NCBI RefSeq assembly: GCF_022581195.2
Contig: NC_061482.1
Coordinates: forward strand, 11,842,001 to 11,906,000
Length of the DNA: 64,000 bases
Direction of reading: 5' to 3'
Source: Helicoverpa zea
Lineage: Eukaryota > Arthropoda > Insecta > Lepidoptera > Noctuidae
Below, piece by piece: positions 24,201 to 35,428 of this stretch. The first letter of the stretch is position 1. Every line of letters begins with the position of its first letter. A program made the translations under genes and the position numbers. A model generated the notes under the pieces. The model was not told the origin of the DNA and did not search any database. It saw nothing but the letters and a program-made list of their open reading frames with translations.

Positions 24201-27200
24201 AGTGAGTGCACTTGTGTCTGCGCAGCTGGCTACTTATTTGAAAAAAGATATCGAGACCGACAATAGTTCGGGATGCCATTAAATACGGACAAAAGTACAA
24301 AATGGATGTCACAAACCTTAATGAAACTAATAATTTGTTCTTCCTGCCTAGCATGACCCGCGTCGAACTGGTATTCTCCCTTGCTGAAGTACTTAAGGGT
24401 CGGATACCCCTTGACTCCGAATCGTGAAGCGAGCTCTGGTTGCTTGGTCGCATCCACTGCTGCCAGAATGCCGTCGATCTACAATCGAAAATAATAATAA
24501 AAACAACTAGCTCCTGCTAGCTTTTTTAGTCGCTTCCCGCACCCGGATAAAAAGTCTACGTTATACCTACATATTAATATAGGTACTAAAGAGGAATATT
24601 TTTTTTGTTTGTATAATAATACAGTTGCTCCAATACAGTCGTAGTAATAGGGATTTGAAAAATTATGTTGCTTTTGTGAAACTAGACTGGAGTAATATAG
24701 GCTATAGTTTTTCTAGGTTAAACCACGAGTAAACAGCCAGTTCTGTTACGTGACAGCTATATTACTGGCAAGTTTAATAAAACACCATAGGGTAGGTTAA
24801 ACAGATTGAATTAGCATCTATAATATTAGTCAGGATTATTATTAATACAAACCTTCTCGGTCTTTATTTTCTTGGCGGCTTTCTCAAACTCGGGTTTGAT
24901 ACGCTTGCAATGACCACACCACGGTGCGTAGAATACTACGAGTGCATTCTTAGCATTTGCTAAAGTATCGTCAAAGTTGGTAGCTGAAAAAAAATCATCA
25001 TGTAATAATCATCTGCGCATTTTCGAAACCATCGTTACCTATTTGAATTGCATACAATATTCATAATATCTTAGCACAGAAATCGGAAAATATTTGGTCC
25101 ACAACACACAAACTACAAATGAGCGTAAACATTCGGGAAAAGTTCAATTACTATCAATACCTTTCAATAATTTGGAAACCAAATATTTCTGCATATACAT
25201 ACTGTTGGAAGTATGTAACACGAAAGGTTTATAAAATATTTACCAAATAAATTAAATATAGCGCATTTTTTGCTAAAACTCAATAAAAAATGATTTGTCA
25301 GTTGACTGTCACTGATGGTCAGTATTTCAAAAGTGACAGTTATGTGCCAGCAATAAAAGTAGGTATGCTAAAATTAAAAGCAAACTCCTTGGTCCATCAA
25401 TGCTAGGAGCGCTGATCTGAACAGATTGCTTGGACCAACCATTATGTGACTTGACCACAATATTTTTTTAAGCTAAACGAAATTAAACCTGAGCAATTAG
25501 TCAAAATTTTATTGTTGAGGGCCAGCTTTACCCACACTTAAATATGTTAGATTTATTTGTGTTTTTTTGTATTTATCTTTGTTTTTTTTTTTTTTTAATT
25601 TATATCTTTTACACACCACCCATACTTTTGTTGTGAAAAATGTCTTAAGATATCAGGCAGTTACTAGGTACTTAAAATGTAAAAGTTCAAACTATCTGCT
25701 TCATCTATTTTTAACAACTCACCGGTTAAATGCACCACATCTGTGTCTTCAGACCAACTTTCGTCAACGACTTCTTTTTTCTTTTGTTGCATAGCTGTTG
25801 TAGGGTCCCTCATGAAGTCCACGATCGCTTGGCGTTTATTCTCGCCGTTGTATGGCAGTTTGTATTGACCTTTTCTGTGAAAAAGACAATATGTTGTGTA
25901 TAAAAATATGCGATTTTATATGTGAATTATTTTGCTTCTACATTTTATTTTACTTGCGAAAACAATGTAGATAAAAATTTATTGCACTTCTTGATATTTT
26001 TTTCGTTGATTTGGAAACAACACATAAATGTTAGCTTTATGACATCAAAATTGTATAAGTAGGTTGAAAGAGTACTAACTATAATTGATATTATCAAAAA
26101 GAAAATTCTAAACTGTACTTACTCATAATACAATAATGTTGGGAATCCAGTAATGTTGTACAGTTGTCTTATTTTCGAGTTTCCCGGTTTGGCAACGTCG
26201 ATCGCCGCAAGGAGAGATTCGCCCTGTAATTATTTGTAAACCTTTCAATACACAATAGTTTTATTTGAATTGATTTGAATGAATAACGAACTGAACTTCG
26301 GATCGAAGCAAGATAAAAAACTTAGTATTGAAGATATGTAGAAGTTGAATAGGAGTGTTTGTCAATTTCAAGAGCTGCCTTTAACTCGTAGGTAAATCAT
26401 TTCAGGTTCAAAAAACAGTACCATAGAATAAGACTAGACTATAAGTTAGTGTACACAATATGCTTTCTTCTTACCTTTAAATCAGCAGCAGCTTGAACAT
26501 ACTCTGGCTTCAATGTTTTGCAGTAACCACACCAAGGTGCGTAGAACATTATCATAGATTTCTTGTAAGCACCCGCACCTTTCTTCAGGAACTTGTTGAG
26601 AGCCTAGAATAAAGAAAATGACGCATGAATTGGATGATGTTTGAACAAAAATTTGAAAGCAAAAGCATAAAGGGTGGTATCATACATATTTCAAAGAACT
26701 ATTATAATACTCTGTTTTAACATAGGTACAAACATAGGTATTTCGCTTTAGCCTGTAAGTCCAAAGTTCGCTGCATTGCCCAAAAAGGTATTATTTGATT
26801 TCGCAACCGAAATGCTTAATGGCGCCAGCATGATTAAGGCTGTTGGTGTGCGGACTTGAGACAGGCCCTATTTTTCCCGCGTCCCAAGTGCATATTCCAA
26901 GCATTAAGTATAATACTCGTATGAAAAACAATAGCGGGTATCACCTGTGTATATATAGCGGGCAATCTCGCGTGTGTATTGAAATTCTCACGATATTAAA
27001 AATTAACGTAGAACTAGCGTTTTGTTGGTACATTTTGACTTTTTCCAAGTCATAACACAAACTACTCATTTCGAAGCGCCAAAGCGTCAAATATGACGAG
27101 TGCCGTATTTACATCGAGCTTAGAATTATACGTATTTAGCACAGGTTGACAAAGAGTTTACTTCAATTAAAAACAAAAACACTCATGTCTAATTAATTTG

Positions 27201-30066
27201 GCAATTCACCTCATACATGTCAAACGATAGAAATCTTATACTTTATTGAAGAAGATGAGTAGATAGAATGTCATAATTACCTACTCCGGTTTTAAAAACA
27301 AAACTGATCGAATCTAAACAAAGATCCGCTAACAATATAGTGTTGAGAGACATTGTTATCAGTAACTATAGTACAGAGCTACAATAATATTTTATAAAAC
27401 ATTTGCTTTGCTTTGTAATATAAGGCAGATAATTCATTCGGTTGCTACGCTAGCGTTCACAGTTTTAACTGTATCAATTTTTAAGCAGTTCATCTATACT
27501 AAACTAATGTAATACAGAAGAAATATTTTTAGATAGTTTTAGTTTTTTTGTACCCAGGTTCCGAAACTACTGAACTGATTCGAAAAATTCTTCCATTATT
27601 GGGAATCTAAACTATCCCCAAATAATATACAGCCTTACTTATAAACGTGAATTAAATATAAGTAATACTTAAGGGTTGTTTAAGAAAATTCTTACTTATA
27701 AACGTTGCTTAAGCAAGTCTTAACTACCATTTAATCACTACTTAAGACTTTAAGTAGTGACTAGTTAAAATGTTGCTTAGAAGGTGATTAGAGATTTTAT
27801 AAGTAAGGGGGATAGGCTATAATTTGTCTGGATACAGAATTTTTTATGGGACGTAGATCAAACTGTGGTATATAATTTTTTGATCCAAATAAGCACAGCA
27901 CCAAACATAAATTACATGGTCTTCTTATATTGCCAAGATATTAATTAGGGATTTACAAAAGATTTTCGCCAATTTTTTCGCCTTAAATAGTTAATAAAAC
28001 TTTCACCTACTACAGTTCAATATAATATGTCCAGCATGCAAAACAATAAGAAAACTTATGTTGTTGAAACGTTGTTTAATGCACTGATTGCATTAACTGG
28101 CATGAAAAATTTAATTCTTCATGCCTTATTAACTTTTCAAACAGTATTCATAATCAGAATCGCAATTACTATTATCGTCGTCGTGCACATTATCTGATAC
28201 TGATAAAGGATATTAATGGTTTTCATGCATTTGTTTATAAACTTAATTTTATTATATTTCTGGTTCATTTGAGGGAACTGCTTGAACAACATGTATATCA
28301 TTATTTAATTTTCAATCCCGGGTTGAAATCAAGTACCTCACAAAATAAAATCAAGATGAATATGTAAGCAGGATAAAAAAAAAATAGAATACACAAGCAA
28401 AACGAATAACAGTAAACTTAAAATATACAAACCTCTCCATCTTGTAGGTGAAATATATCTGTGGCAGTAGGATCCTCATCCCACGGCAGATCTCCAGTTG
28501 GGTCCCTCAAGAAGTTTGACAAAGAATTGACAGACTCATTTCTGTCATAATCTTTATGGAATTCACCATCTTTGTAATGCTTGAGATAGTATGATTTGTC
28601 TGATCCTATCTTCAGTTTCTTACAGAGCTTTTTACCATCACTGAAACAAGCATTTGAATTAGAAAATGGTAAAAAATAATGCATTTGAGATCATCAGACT
28701 AATATATTTTAAGCATGAGTGTCTCAATGTATTGATGTGGATTTCGTTCATCTTTGTTATGCTACATTTTAAAGAAATTTGACAGACACATAATACAGAA
28801 TACATAATTCAGAATAGCATGTAGGCTTTTTTGTCTGATTATGATAAATAAGTCCCTTGGGATATGTGTGCAAGTGTCGCTGGTTCAACTTATGTAAGCT
28901 AGTAATATTGATAAGCATTTCAAGCCTTAAGTGTATTTCATATGACTAAATATGAATCCTTGGCATCTAAGATACTTAGTATCCTGAAGTTACCTGTTAT
29001 TGCAATCTATGATAGCAAGGGTGGCCTGCCCCTTCATAGCATCGGCTGTATCTTTGAAAACATCTGTGACAGTCTGACAATCCTTCTGATTATTCACAAA
29101 TAGCATTAAAACATTAGTCTTAGTCCTTAACAATTTCTTAAACTCTTTTATATCACTTATGTCTGTTATGACTGCAGTTTTTTGTTTCTTGGCTTGCATA
29201 GACTCTTGTATTAAAATTATACATAACAGCAACAATATCTGAAAACATAAAAAGACAGGTCAATTACCACAAAGTAAAGTTAAAAGTCATTACATTCTCC
29301 TTGTTTCTAGAACTCTACAGAGAATGATTCACTATGGAAATGTATTGTGAGATCATAGAAAGCTATCAGAAACCGGGGGTAGTTTCAAATATTTGTGCTT
29401 TGTGTACCACTACCTATGCAAGGATGGAGCATCAAATTTGAATTACATATTGTTTTACTGTGATGTAATCACCTATTTTGCGAATTATTGAAAAGATAGT
29501 AGATTTATACATTGGGAAGACTGCCTCAAATTGTAACAACAGTAGTTGATAAGCTGCAGTAAAAAAATTGGTCAAAACAGGAGTGGGAAAAGAATAATCA
29601 CGATTTACTCCATACAAAGGCGACAGGACTAGCGACTCTCACCGTCAGTCAAGACAATGGGTTGATTATAAGATTGGAATAAACTACAGTTATTTTTACT
29701 TCCAGTTCACCTTGGGTCTGTAGGTGCACTCATAGAATAAGAAAAAATATCTTTCAGAACAGGATACATTCAATTTGTAGCCGTTCACCGCATGTTGTAA
29801 GCTTCTGATAGCTCGCCGGCTGACTATTCACAACGCCTCTGCATTTTAAATAGCTACGTAAATAACCTGTTTTAACTACAAGACCTAATTTTAACCTGAT
29901 CCAAGTGCTATCAACTAATCCTAATATTCTAAAATTACATAGTTAACAAAAAACTATAAAAATATTAAATCTAAAGATACAGTTATCTTTAAAGTGGGTA
30001 CACGATACAACTTTTACAAAGAATGGTTCAATAACTGCTTACCTTCCAAAACGCTTTACGGTCCAT
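21226..30066 (-). CDS. Protein disulfide isomerase A5-like, four thioredoxin domains, KDEL
   Basis: Twelve minus-strand exons: 30066-30043, 29238-28994, 28640-28433, 26603-26475, 26223-26123, 25874-25723, 24983-24853, 24478-24317, 23849-23708, 22965-22763, 21978-21807 and 21485-21226. All have GT-AG borders and compatible phases, giving 1929 nt and 642 residues. The N terminus MDRKAFWKILLLLCIILIQ is a signal peptide. A non-catalytic thioredoxin-like domain follows (about 28-150), then CGYC (184-187), CGHC (309-312), CGHC (433-436) and CKLC (558-561). The protein ends in KDEL, so it should be retained in the ER lumen and catalyse disulfide formation or exchange. Spacing of the first three sites matches animal PDIA5 (519 residues, three sites in human). 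The fourth domain is additional. A Pro-rich linker lies near 390. Intron 9 contains a 225-bp MITE. Function is inferred from the family; the exon model is strong. Confidence 0.93.
22362..22586. mobile_element. 225-bp MITE derived from the 0.96-kb element
   Basis: Inverted ends of about 58 bp begin AGTTCGGCCATTCAGAGAAT and end GGCCGAACT. The interior and right end (about 22420-22586) match 33100-33268 almost base for base. It lies in a PDIA5 intron and has no counterpart in the duplicated exon block. Confidence 0.88.
22590..22742 (+). repeat. Common lepidopteran short repeat ending in GCGGCTGAAGCCGC
   Basis: Carries the usual block order: CGAAAGTTCGTTTGTTTGCT, TTTCACGC, ACTTAACCAATCATCA, ACATAGGATAATTTTTATC and CGGCTGAAGCCGCC. 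Related copies: 47275-47440, 48325-48560, 53205-53260 and 58140-58275. It ends about 20 bases from the PDIA5 exon at 22763. Confidence 0.6.
24076..24240 (+). repeat. Possible dispersed repeat fragment in PDIA5 intron
   Basis: GC-rich block with CGGCCCGGAGTCTGGAGGTT and CGGATTGCCGCCCGGACAAT inside an AT-rich intron. It looks repeat-derived; the family is not identified. Confidence 0.35.
27633..27808. mobile_element. MITE with CCTTACTTATAAA inverted ends
   Basis: The left end GCCTTACTTATAAACG is mirrored by GATTTTATAAGTAAGG on the right. The 176-bp interior repeats CTTACTTATAAACGTTGCTT and TACTTAAGACTTTAAGTA palindromes. It lies in a large PDIA5 intron. Confidence 0.75.
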
Positions 30067-30240
30067 GACCGCTGATTACAGCACCTTTTATTAAATAATA
30101 AAAGTTATTTTAATACAAATATAAAATTATTTTAAAACTAAATTGTAACTTGGCGAACGCTGGCCAGTACTACGTGACCCTATAAAACCTGACATGACAG
30201 TTAGCGCCGTGACGGTTTGTTGACACATGGTTGACACATC
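30067..30240 (-). promoter_or_regulatory. 5' UTR and probable promoter of the PDIA5-like gene
   Basis: Sequence upstream of the start codon contains a CTACGTGAC motif at 30170-30178 (ACGT core, as in unfolded-protein-response elements) and two TGTCAAC words at about 30211-30236. No TATA box is clear. Regulation by ER stress is plausible for a KDEL oxidoreductase but is inference. Confidence 0.35.
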
Positions 30241-30370
30241 ATTGCACTGACCAAGAATTTTGTAGATCGTTCTAGGTTCTGGAGTCAAGGAGCCTACACA
30301 GAAAGATGTGAAAAAATACTTTGAGTTAAAACCAGATCTACATGTCTAATCAACATAATAAATATTAAAA

Positions 30371-30522
30371 AAACTGGCCAAGTGCAAGTCGGAGTCGCGC
30401 ACGAAGGGTTCCAAACATTATTTATAAAACTGACAAAAAAATCACGTTTGTTGTATGGGATCCCCCAAAATATTTATTTAATTCTAGTTTCCAGTTTGAT
30501 AGAGCGGCATCATCTGTGAAAA
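30371..30522 (+). repeat. Left half of a split lepidopteran repeat
   Basis: AACTGGCCAAGTGCAAGTCG, CGCGCACGAAGGGTTCC, CACGTTTGTTGTATGGGATC and CATCTGTGAAAA are the ordered blocks of a very common lepidopteran repeat. It stops at 30522 and its right half resumes at 34285. Confidence 0.8.
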
Positions 30523-31054
30523 GGAGATGGCCAAATTTTCATAGTAAAAAAACCCAGAATCGACAGCAACGAAATGGGTACCAATGGGTTCATTATGATA
30601 GACCTTTGATGGTGCCAAAGAATCCAGCCTGAAATCCATGGGGTATAGGAGCTATATCATATTTTCACAAAAATATGTTATGTTGAATTTATGTTGATTT
30701 TAAAGATTATTTACATAAAGGGCCATAAAAACGAGGTATACGAGTACTAATATTATACATGCGAATAGTAATATTACCATAGTTATAGTAAGTTCAACTC
30801 AGTCTTGCGCGCGGCCTTATGTGTGGGTAACCCTTGTACATACACAGTGACTTTGTGTGCGTGACAAGAGGTACAGTCGGGTACAAATACAGTTATTTAG
30901 GGGTTATGGCTGTTTAAAGAAAAACAGTTATTACGTAATTTAATGTTTATTTATTTATAATGATTCTGAATCGCTACTTGAAAAATCAAATGATGAATTT
31001 TCGGATTCGCTACTCTCACCGAGGTAAATTATAAAGGACAATGCCTAAAAACGT

Positions 31055-32095
31055 CCCCACCCACCAACAGACTTGAAAGTAGTGTCATTGGATGCGCCTC
31101 ATTTAATAGATCATTTCTTATTATGGAGACATATTCCAAAAGTATGGGGTTTAGGAACTATAAGACAATTTAGTATCCTTAATAATCAATTAACTTTAAG
31201 TTTGTTAACCAATTACTCAGAGTTGGGTGGACCGATTTTGATGTTTTTATTTTTATTTTAAAGAATCTATCTCAAAGTTAGTCTAATTTAATTTTCATCA
31301 AGATCTTTTAAGTAGTTTTTTAGTTATCATCGGTTAAAATAATCGGTTTGAAGAGCCAGTGTAGTACTTCGTAAGGACACCTTAACCACCTCCAACAGAG
31401 TTCAACTAAGTGTCATTGGATGCGCCTCATTTGATAGATCATTTCTTATTATGGAAACACATTCCAAAAGTATGGGGTTTAGGAACTATAAGACAATTTA
31501 GTATCCACAACGTAACGTTAGGTTAGGTTAGTAGGTATACACCGTGACTTTTTAGTCGTCTTACAACGGCAGCCTACTTCATGTATCCAATGACTAGTAA
31601 ACGTTCATATAAAAAAAAGAAAGATATGAGATTTGAATAATTTAAAAATAAAAAATAATTTATTAAACCCTAAACATTTAGAGTATGTCGTCACAGTAAA
31701 AAAATATCTATCGGATAAGGCGCTTCTGATGGCACTAGGTTCAACTCTGTTGGAGTCAGTAAAGGTCCATACAAAATCATTAAACCAATTATCATTCTAA
31801 CCGGTGATAACTCAAAAGTTGCTAAAAAGATCCCGATGAAAATTATATTGGACTAACGTTGAGACACCTTCTTTGCATTAAAATAAAAATAATCAAAATC
31901 GGTCCACGCAATTCCGAGTAATTGGTTAACAAACATGACGTTTATTGATTGTTAAGGATATTAAAATGTCGTGTATTTCCAAAACCCCATACATTTGGAG
32001 TAAATAGTTTTGATAATCATGATCTATCGAAGGATGCGCTTCCGATGACACTAGTTTCAAGTCTGTTGGTGGGTGGGGACAGGGTCCATACAAAA
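31055..32095. repeat. Long inverted repeat with a third direct copy
   Basis: The block CCACCAACAGACTTGAAA...GTGTCATTGGATGCGCCTC at 31060-31190 recurs in direct orientation at 31390-31505. It recurs inverted at about 31965-32090 (GGATGCGCTTCCGATGACAC), with a partial inverted copy at 31728-31760. The 62-residue frame at 31073 is part of this repeat. Confidence 0.75.
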
Positions 32096-32309
32096 TCCGG
32101 CATTGTCCTTTTGACTCCATGTCAAAATGTCTATAGTATTTTTCTTTTTTCTTTTGTACATGTCGACAAGTATTACCCAACATCCCTTCATCAATATGAC
32201 TTAAACGTTCATTTATGAGTTTCATTATTTCCGTCTTATTTTGGTCGACATTATGCGAAGCAATATTATTTTTTAAAATTCCTCACACATTTTGTTTACA
32301 TTATTATAC

Positions 32310-33267
32310 TTCGGCCGTTCAGAGAATGCGTTCCTGACACCTATCAGTTAGTCACGACTAGTGATGGGCACAACATAACACTGAGTTCGTTACCGTTCCT
32401 TCAAAATGAACCGCCGCATTATTTTAAGATTATTTTCGTTTTAAATTGGCGGAATCATTTGTTTTATATTTTAGTTATTTAAGTGGAAACCAAAAAAAGG
32501 TAATATTCATATAATAAAATTGTTTTATTTATTCTTTGTTACAAGTACATTGAATTGAATGTGCGAACAGAATATTAATCAGACTCCGATTTGCTTGAGG
32601 AGGTGGTGTCTTCATCATCATCTTCGCCTACATGTATAATTATATTATTATCAATAACAGAATCAATCCTGATATCTCGGTCTAACAAAAGCCGGGTAAT
32701 CAAATAAAAACAGATCGAAAACACTTGAAAAACGTGGTCTATGCGCACGAAACGACAACGGACGACTGTTTTAGCGTCACAAAATGGCGGCCCATAACGC
32801 CATTTGGGGTTACCATTTTTAATCTAAGTATAAAAATGCGGTTTGGTCATAGTTTTATTTTTATATTTCATAAAAGTTATAATTAAGTCTTATAGTCCAT
32901 TATTTTCCAATTCTTAAAAAGAAAATCAAAACGTATTATTTTATATTATAACTGTATAAGAACAGATTACGATACTTGCCTGTTATTTTTAGCACAGCAC
33001 TACAAAATATAAACCGCTGACATAACCTTGTAATAGCGCAGTATAGATTTAGAAAAATATTGTTTACCAAGTTATTTGACACTCAGTTTGGCACAAAATT
33101 ATAACATTCATTGATTATTGATATAATAATGTTGTTTTAATGCTCCTCAATTGTTAAAACGGTAAACAACCAGCAAAAATATTTTTATCGTAACTGCAAC
33201 GCCATTGCAAAGTTACGTCGTCAGTTCAATCGCGACGTGTCAGGAACGCATTCTCTGAATGGCCGAA
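32310..33267 (-). mobile_element. 0.96-kb DNA transposon remnant, source of the 22362 MITE
   Basis: Inverted ends TTCGGCCGTTCAGAGAATGC and the mirror of CATTCTCTGAATGGCCGAA. The right 170 bp is almost identical to the MITE at 22362-22586. On the minus strand about 32704-32578 is an open tail ending in VGEDDDEDTTSSSKSESD and a stop, probably the last coding piece of a lost transposase. Confidence 0.75.
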
Positions 33268-34284
33268 CTATATACTATAAGATTATACGTCTTTTTACAT
33301 TCTTAGTCCACACTTTTATTTATTGTCCGCGTACCCCGAGATCTAGAAAATATGTAAGGAGTATTTAATTCATCTTAGATATTTCACCTCATTTATTTCT
33401 TAGATACTGTCAACGTCAATTTGAAAAAACTTATGAGAAAATAATGGAAAACTGTAAAATGTAATAATAAAAAGCTTTGAATGTTGTTTCATTTTTTGAA
33501 ACGCTACCTGACTCCTTAAACATTTTCTCCGTGAAGAACTAGACATTTTCGTAAACGACTGTACCCATAACAAAAAGCGATAAGAACACGTCATGCTCGG
33601 ACGACGTCACTGTCACACGAATGAAAGTTGTATATTTACAAGCCGACGCACACATAGGGCCGCGCGCAAATCTGAGTTGAACTATCTATACAGAGTTTGC
33701 CTGGTAATTAAAAGGTCTTGAGTTTGACCCTCCCCCCTCCTCCCCCCATTGCACTAGTCTCATGAACATTACTCCAGATACGATTAAGTAGCGACCTTAC
33801 CTACTTGAAGAGGTTTCCCTGTTATGTGTAAACTTCGAACTGGCAAAGGTTAATAAAAAAAAAAGTAAAAAATACCTTAAAAGTTTTTTTTTTTTAAAGT
33901 CACTGTTCGCATTGGTGACAAGTTCTCGTCATTGCGAATAATATAAACCCAAACACGAGGTAGTTAATATTTACCATTGCCGAGTTCCCTTGACCTTCTC
34001 TCTTCTCCATCACCAGGTTAGCTCTAAACCTTCACTCGTGTATAGTGCTAACAGACATACACCTGAGCGTAAAGTTTTTACCCTAGGTGCACAACTTCTA
34101 ATGAACAGCAAACAGAAAAGTTAAGGTTTTTTATGTACTAAAATCTTCATCGAATAAACCTTGTAAAAAGAGAACCCCATGGTTTTTAGATGATATAAAA
34201 CACTTTTTGTAATCTACACATTATACTGAATCCAAGCATACATACGAAGTTTCTGTCGACTCTGGGTTTTTTTTGGCCATCTCC

Positions 34285-34397
34285 TTTCAGCTAACTATCA
34301 TGATTCATGAGATAAAGACTGGTGACAGACGGACGGACGGACGGAGGAGCGAAAACAATAGGGTCCCGTTTTACCCTTCGGATACGGAACCTTAAAA
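34285..34397 (+). repeat. Right half of the split lepidopteran repeat
   Basis: Continues the repeat begun at 30371: ATTCATGAGATAAAGACTGG, TGACAGACGGACGGACGGAC, AATAGGGTCCCGTTTTACCC and GGATACGGAACC. Confidence 0.8.
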
Positions 34398-34739
34398 AAC
34401 AGATTTTGTATTTGAATTTCGTGCTAACAATGTCAGAGTTCAATTTCAGTTCAACAGTTCAATATTTATCATGTTACTCAAAAGACACGTATTCAATGTA
34501 GTACAGCTGCGAGTAGTGTTTAAAAAAACATCTCAATGTCACAGAGGTCAAAGCTTATGGTTGGTTCTCTTTGAAAAACAAAGATGAATCATTTAGAAAG
34601 GTGTTTGTGATTGGTTAAAAACTCAATATATTTCCCTGTCATAGGCTCGTTCGTATATATCAACCAATGTTTGAATTTTGTTTTATAAATTTTTATATCA
34701 TTGCAAAGAGAACATAATATATTTGATTCGATTCACTAC

Positions 34740-34822
34740 AGATTACAGCATTCCGGTTTCCCGCTAGCGGTGAAGTGAAGAAGTTTACGTAAAATACTAC
34801 TAATTTTATTTAATTAATTCTG
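34740..34822 (+). promoter_or_regulatory. 5' UTR exon of triosephosphate isomerase
   Basis: A non-coding exon ending at 34822 in a good donor (CTG|GTGAGT). The intron runs to the acceptor TTTTCAG at 35410. The 5' end near 34740 is a guess; no TATA box is clear. Confidence 0.5.
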
Positions 34823-35428
34823 GTGAGTTTTTGTACTTAGTTATGATCTGCAATATTAAAAATGGTTTAATTTCTAAGAAATTGCTATTGAACTTAGCTC
34901 CCAATTAGTACACACCCACCCTTTTTAAGATTCGGCTAGAAGTTGGTTTTAATTTTTGGTAATATCTTTAATATTATCCTTATTTGTCACATACCTAGTG
35001 ATTTAATAATTAAACATACTAAAGGTACAATAACATACTAATAATGACTGAATACTAGACTGACCCTTGACTTTAAGAGGGCCCAATCATCAGCCGGTGG
35101 CTATCGAACAAAAATAAATTTTGTACTATTAATTTATCCGATGTTATTTTGTTTTTGTTTAATACCTATAAGTAATAATAAAGAGGTGTTTACAGCGCTA
35201 CGTGACGGCGGTCAAATAGGTCATAATGAGTCAATGTCGCGCTCACAGCAAATGTTTTATTTAAGATAGCATCAGACAAGATAATTTCCACTACTTGAAT
35301 TGCAATCATGAAAAGCATTATAATTCAATGTTTTGACCTAGCCCAACACTTACATATGCAAACACAATTGATAAAACTATTCTTAACCACATCCTTTCAT
35401 TTGTTTTCAGATTTAAAAACTCAGCAAA

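Larger units (their letters stand above)
30785..33690 (-). mobile_element. Nested degenerate transposon with AGTTCAACTCAG ends
   Basis: TAAGTTCAACTCAGTCTTGC at 30789 is mirrored by a match at 33660-33690, including GCGCGCGGCC and the TATGTGTG block. On the minus strand a short frame at 31022-30957 ends GESSESENSSFDFSSSDSES plus one Leu and a stop: an acidic Ser-rich tail like those ending some transposases. No catalytic domain is recognisable. Confidence 0.55.
30523..34284. mobile_element. 3.76-kb composite transposon, no target duplication
   Basis: Inverted ends GGAGATGGCCAAA (left) and TTTGGCCATCTCC (right) continue inward over AACCCAGAATCGACAG and its diverged mirror at about 34249-34267. 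The flanks, CTGTGAAAA and TTTCAGCTAA, rejoin the host repeat as AAAATTTC with nothing duplicated. The absence of a target duplication and the AAA|TTT site fit the Spy group of DNA transposons. Coding capacity is degraded and other elements are nested inside. Confidence 0.7.

Noticed and set aside
31073..31261. 62-residue frame that looks protein-like (MKVVSLDAPHLIDHFLLW...)
   Set aside because: The same DNA block recurs direct and inverted within 1 kb; it belongs to a repeat, with no splice context or known domain.
33400..33594. Minus-strand frame with MSSSSRRKCLRSQ
   Set aside because: Could be the start of a lost transposase in the nested element, but no homology or splice partner can be shown from the sequence.
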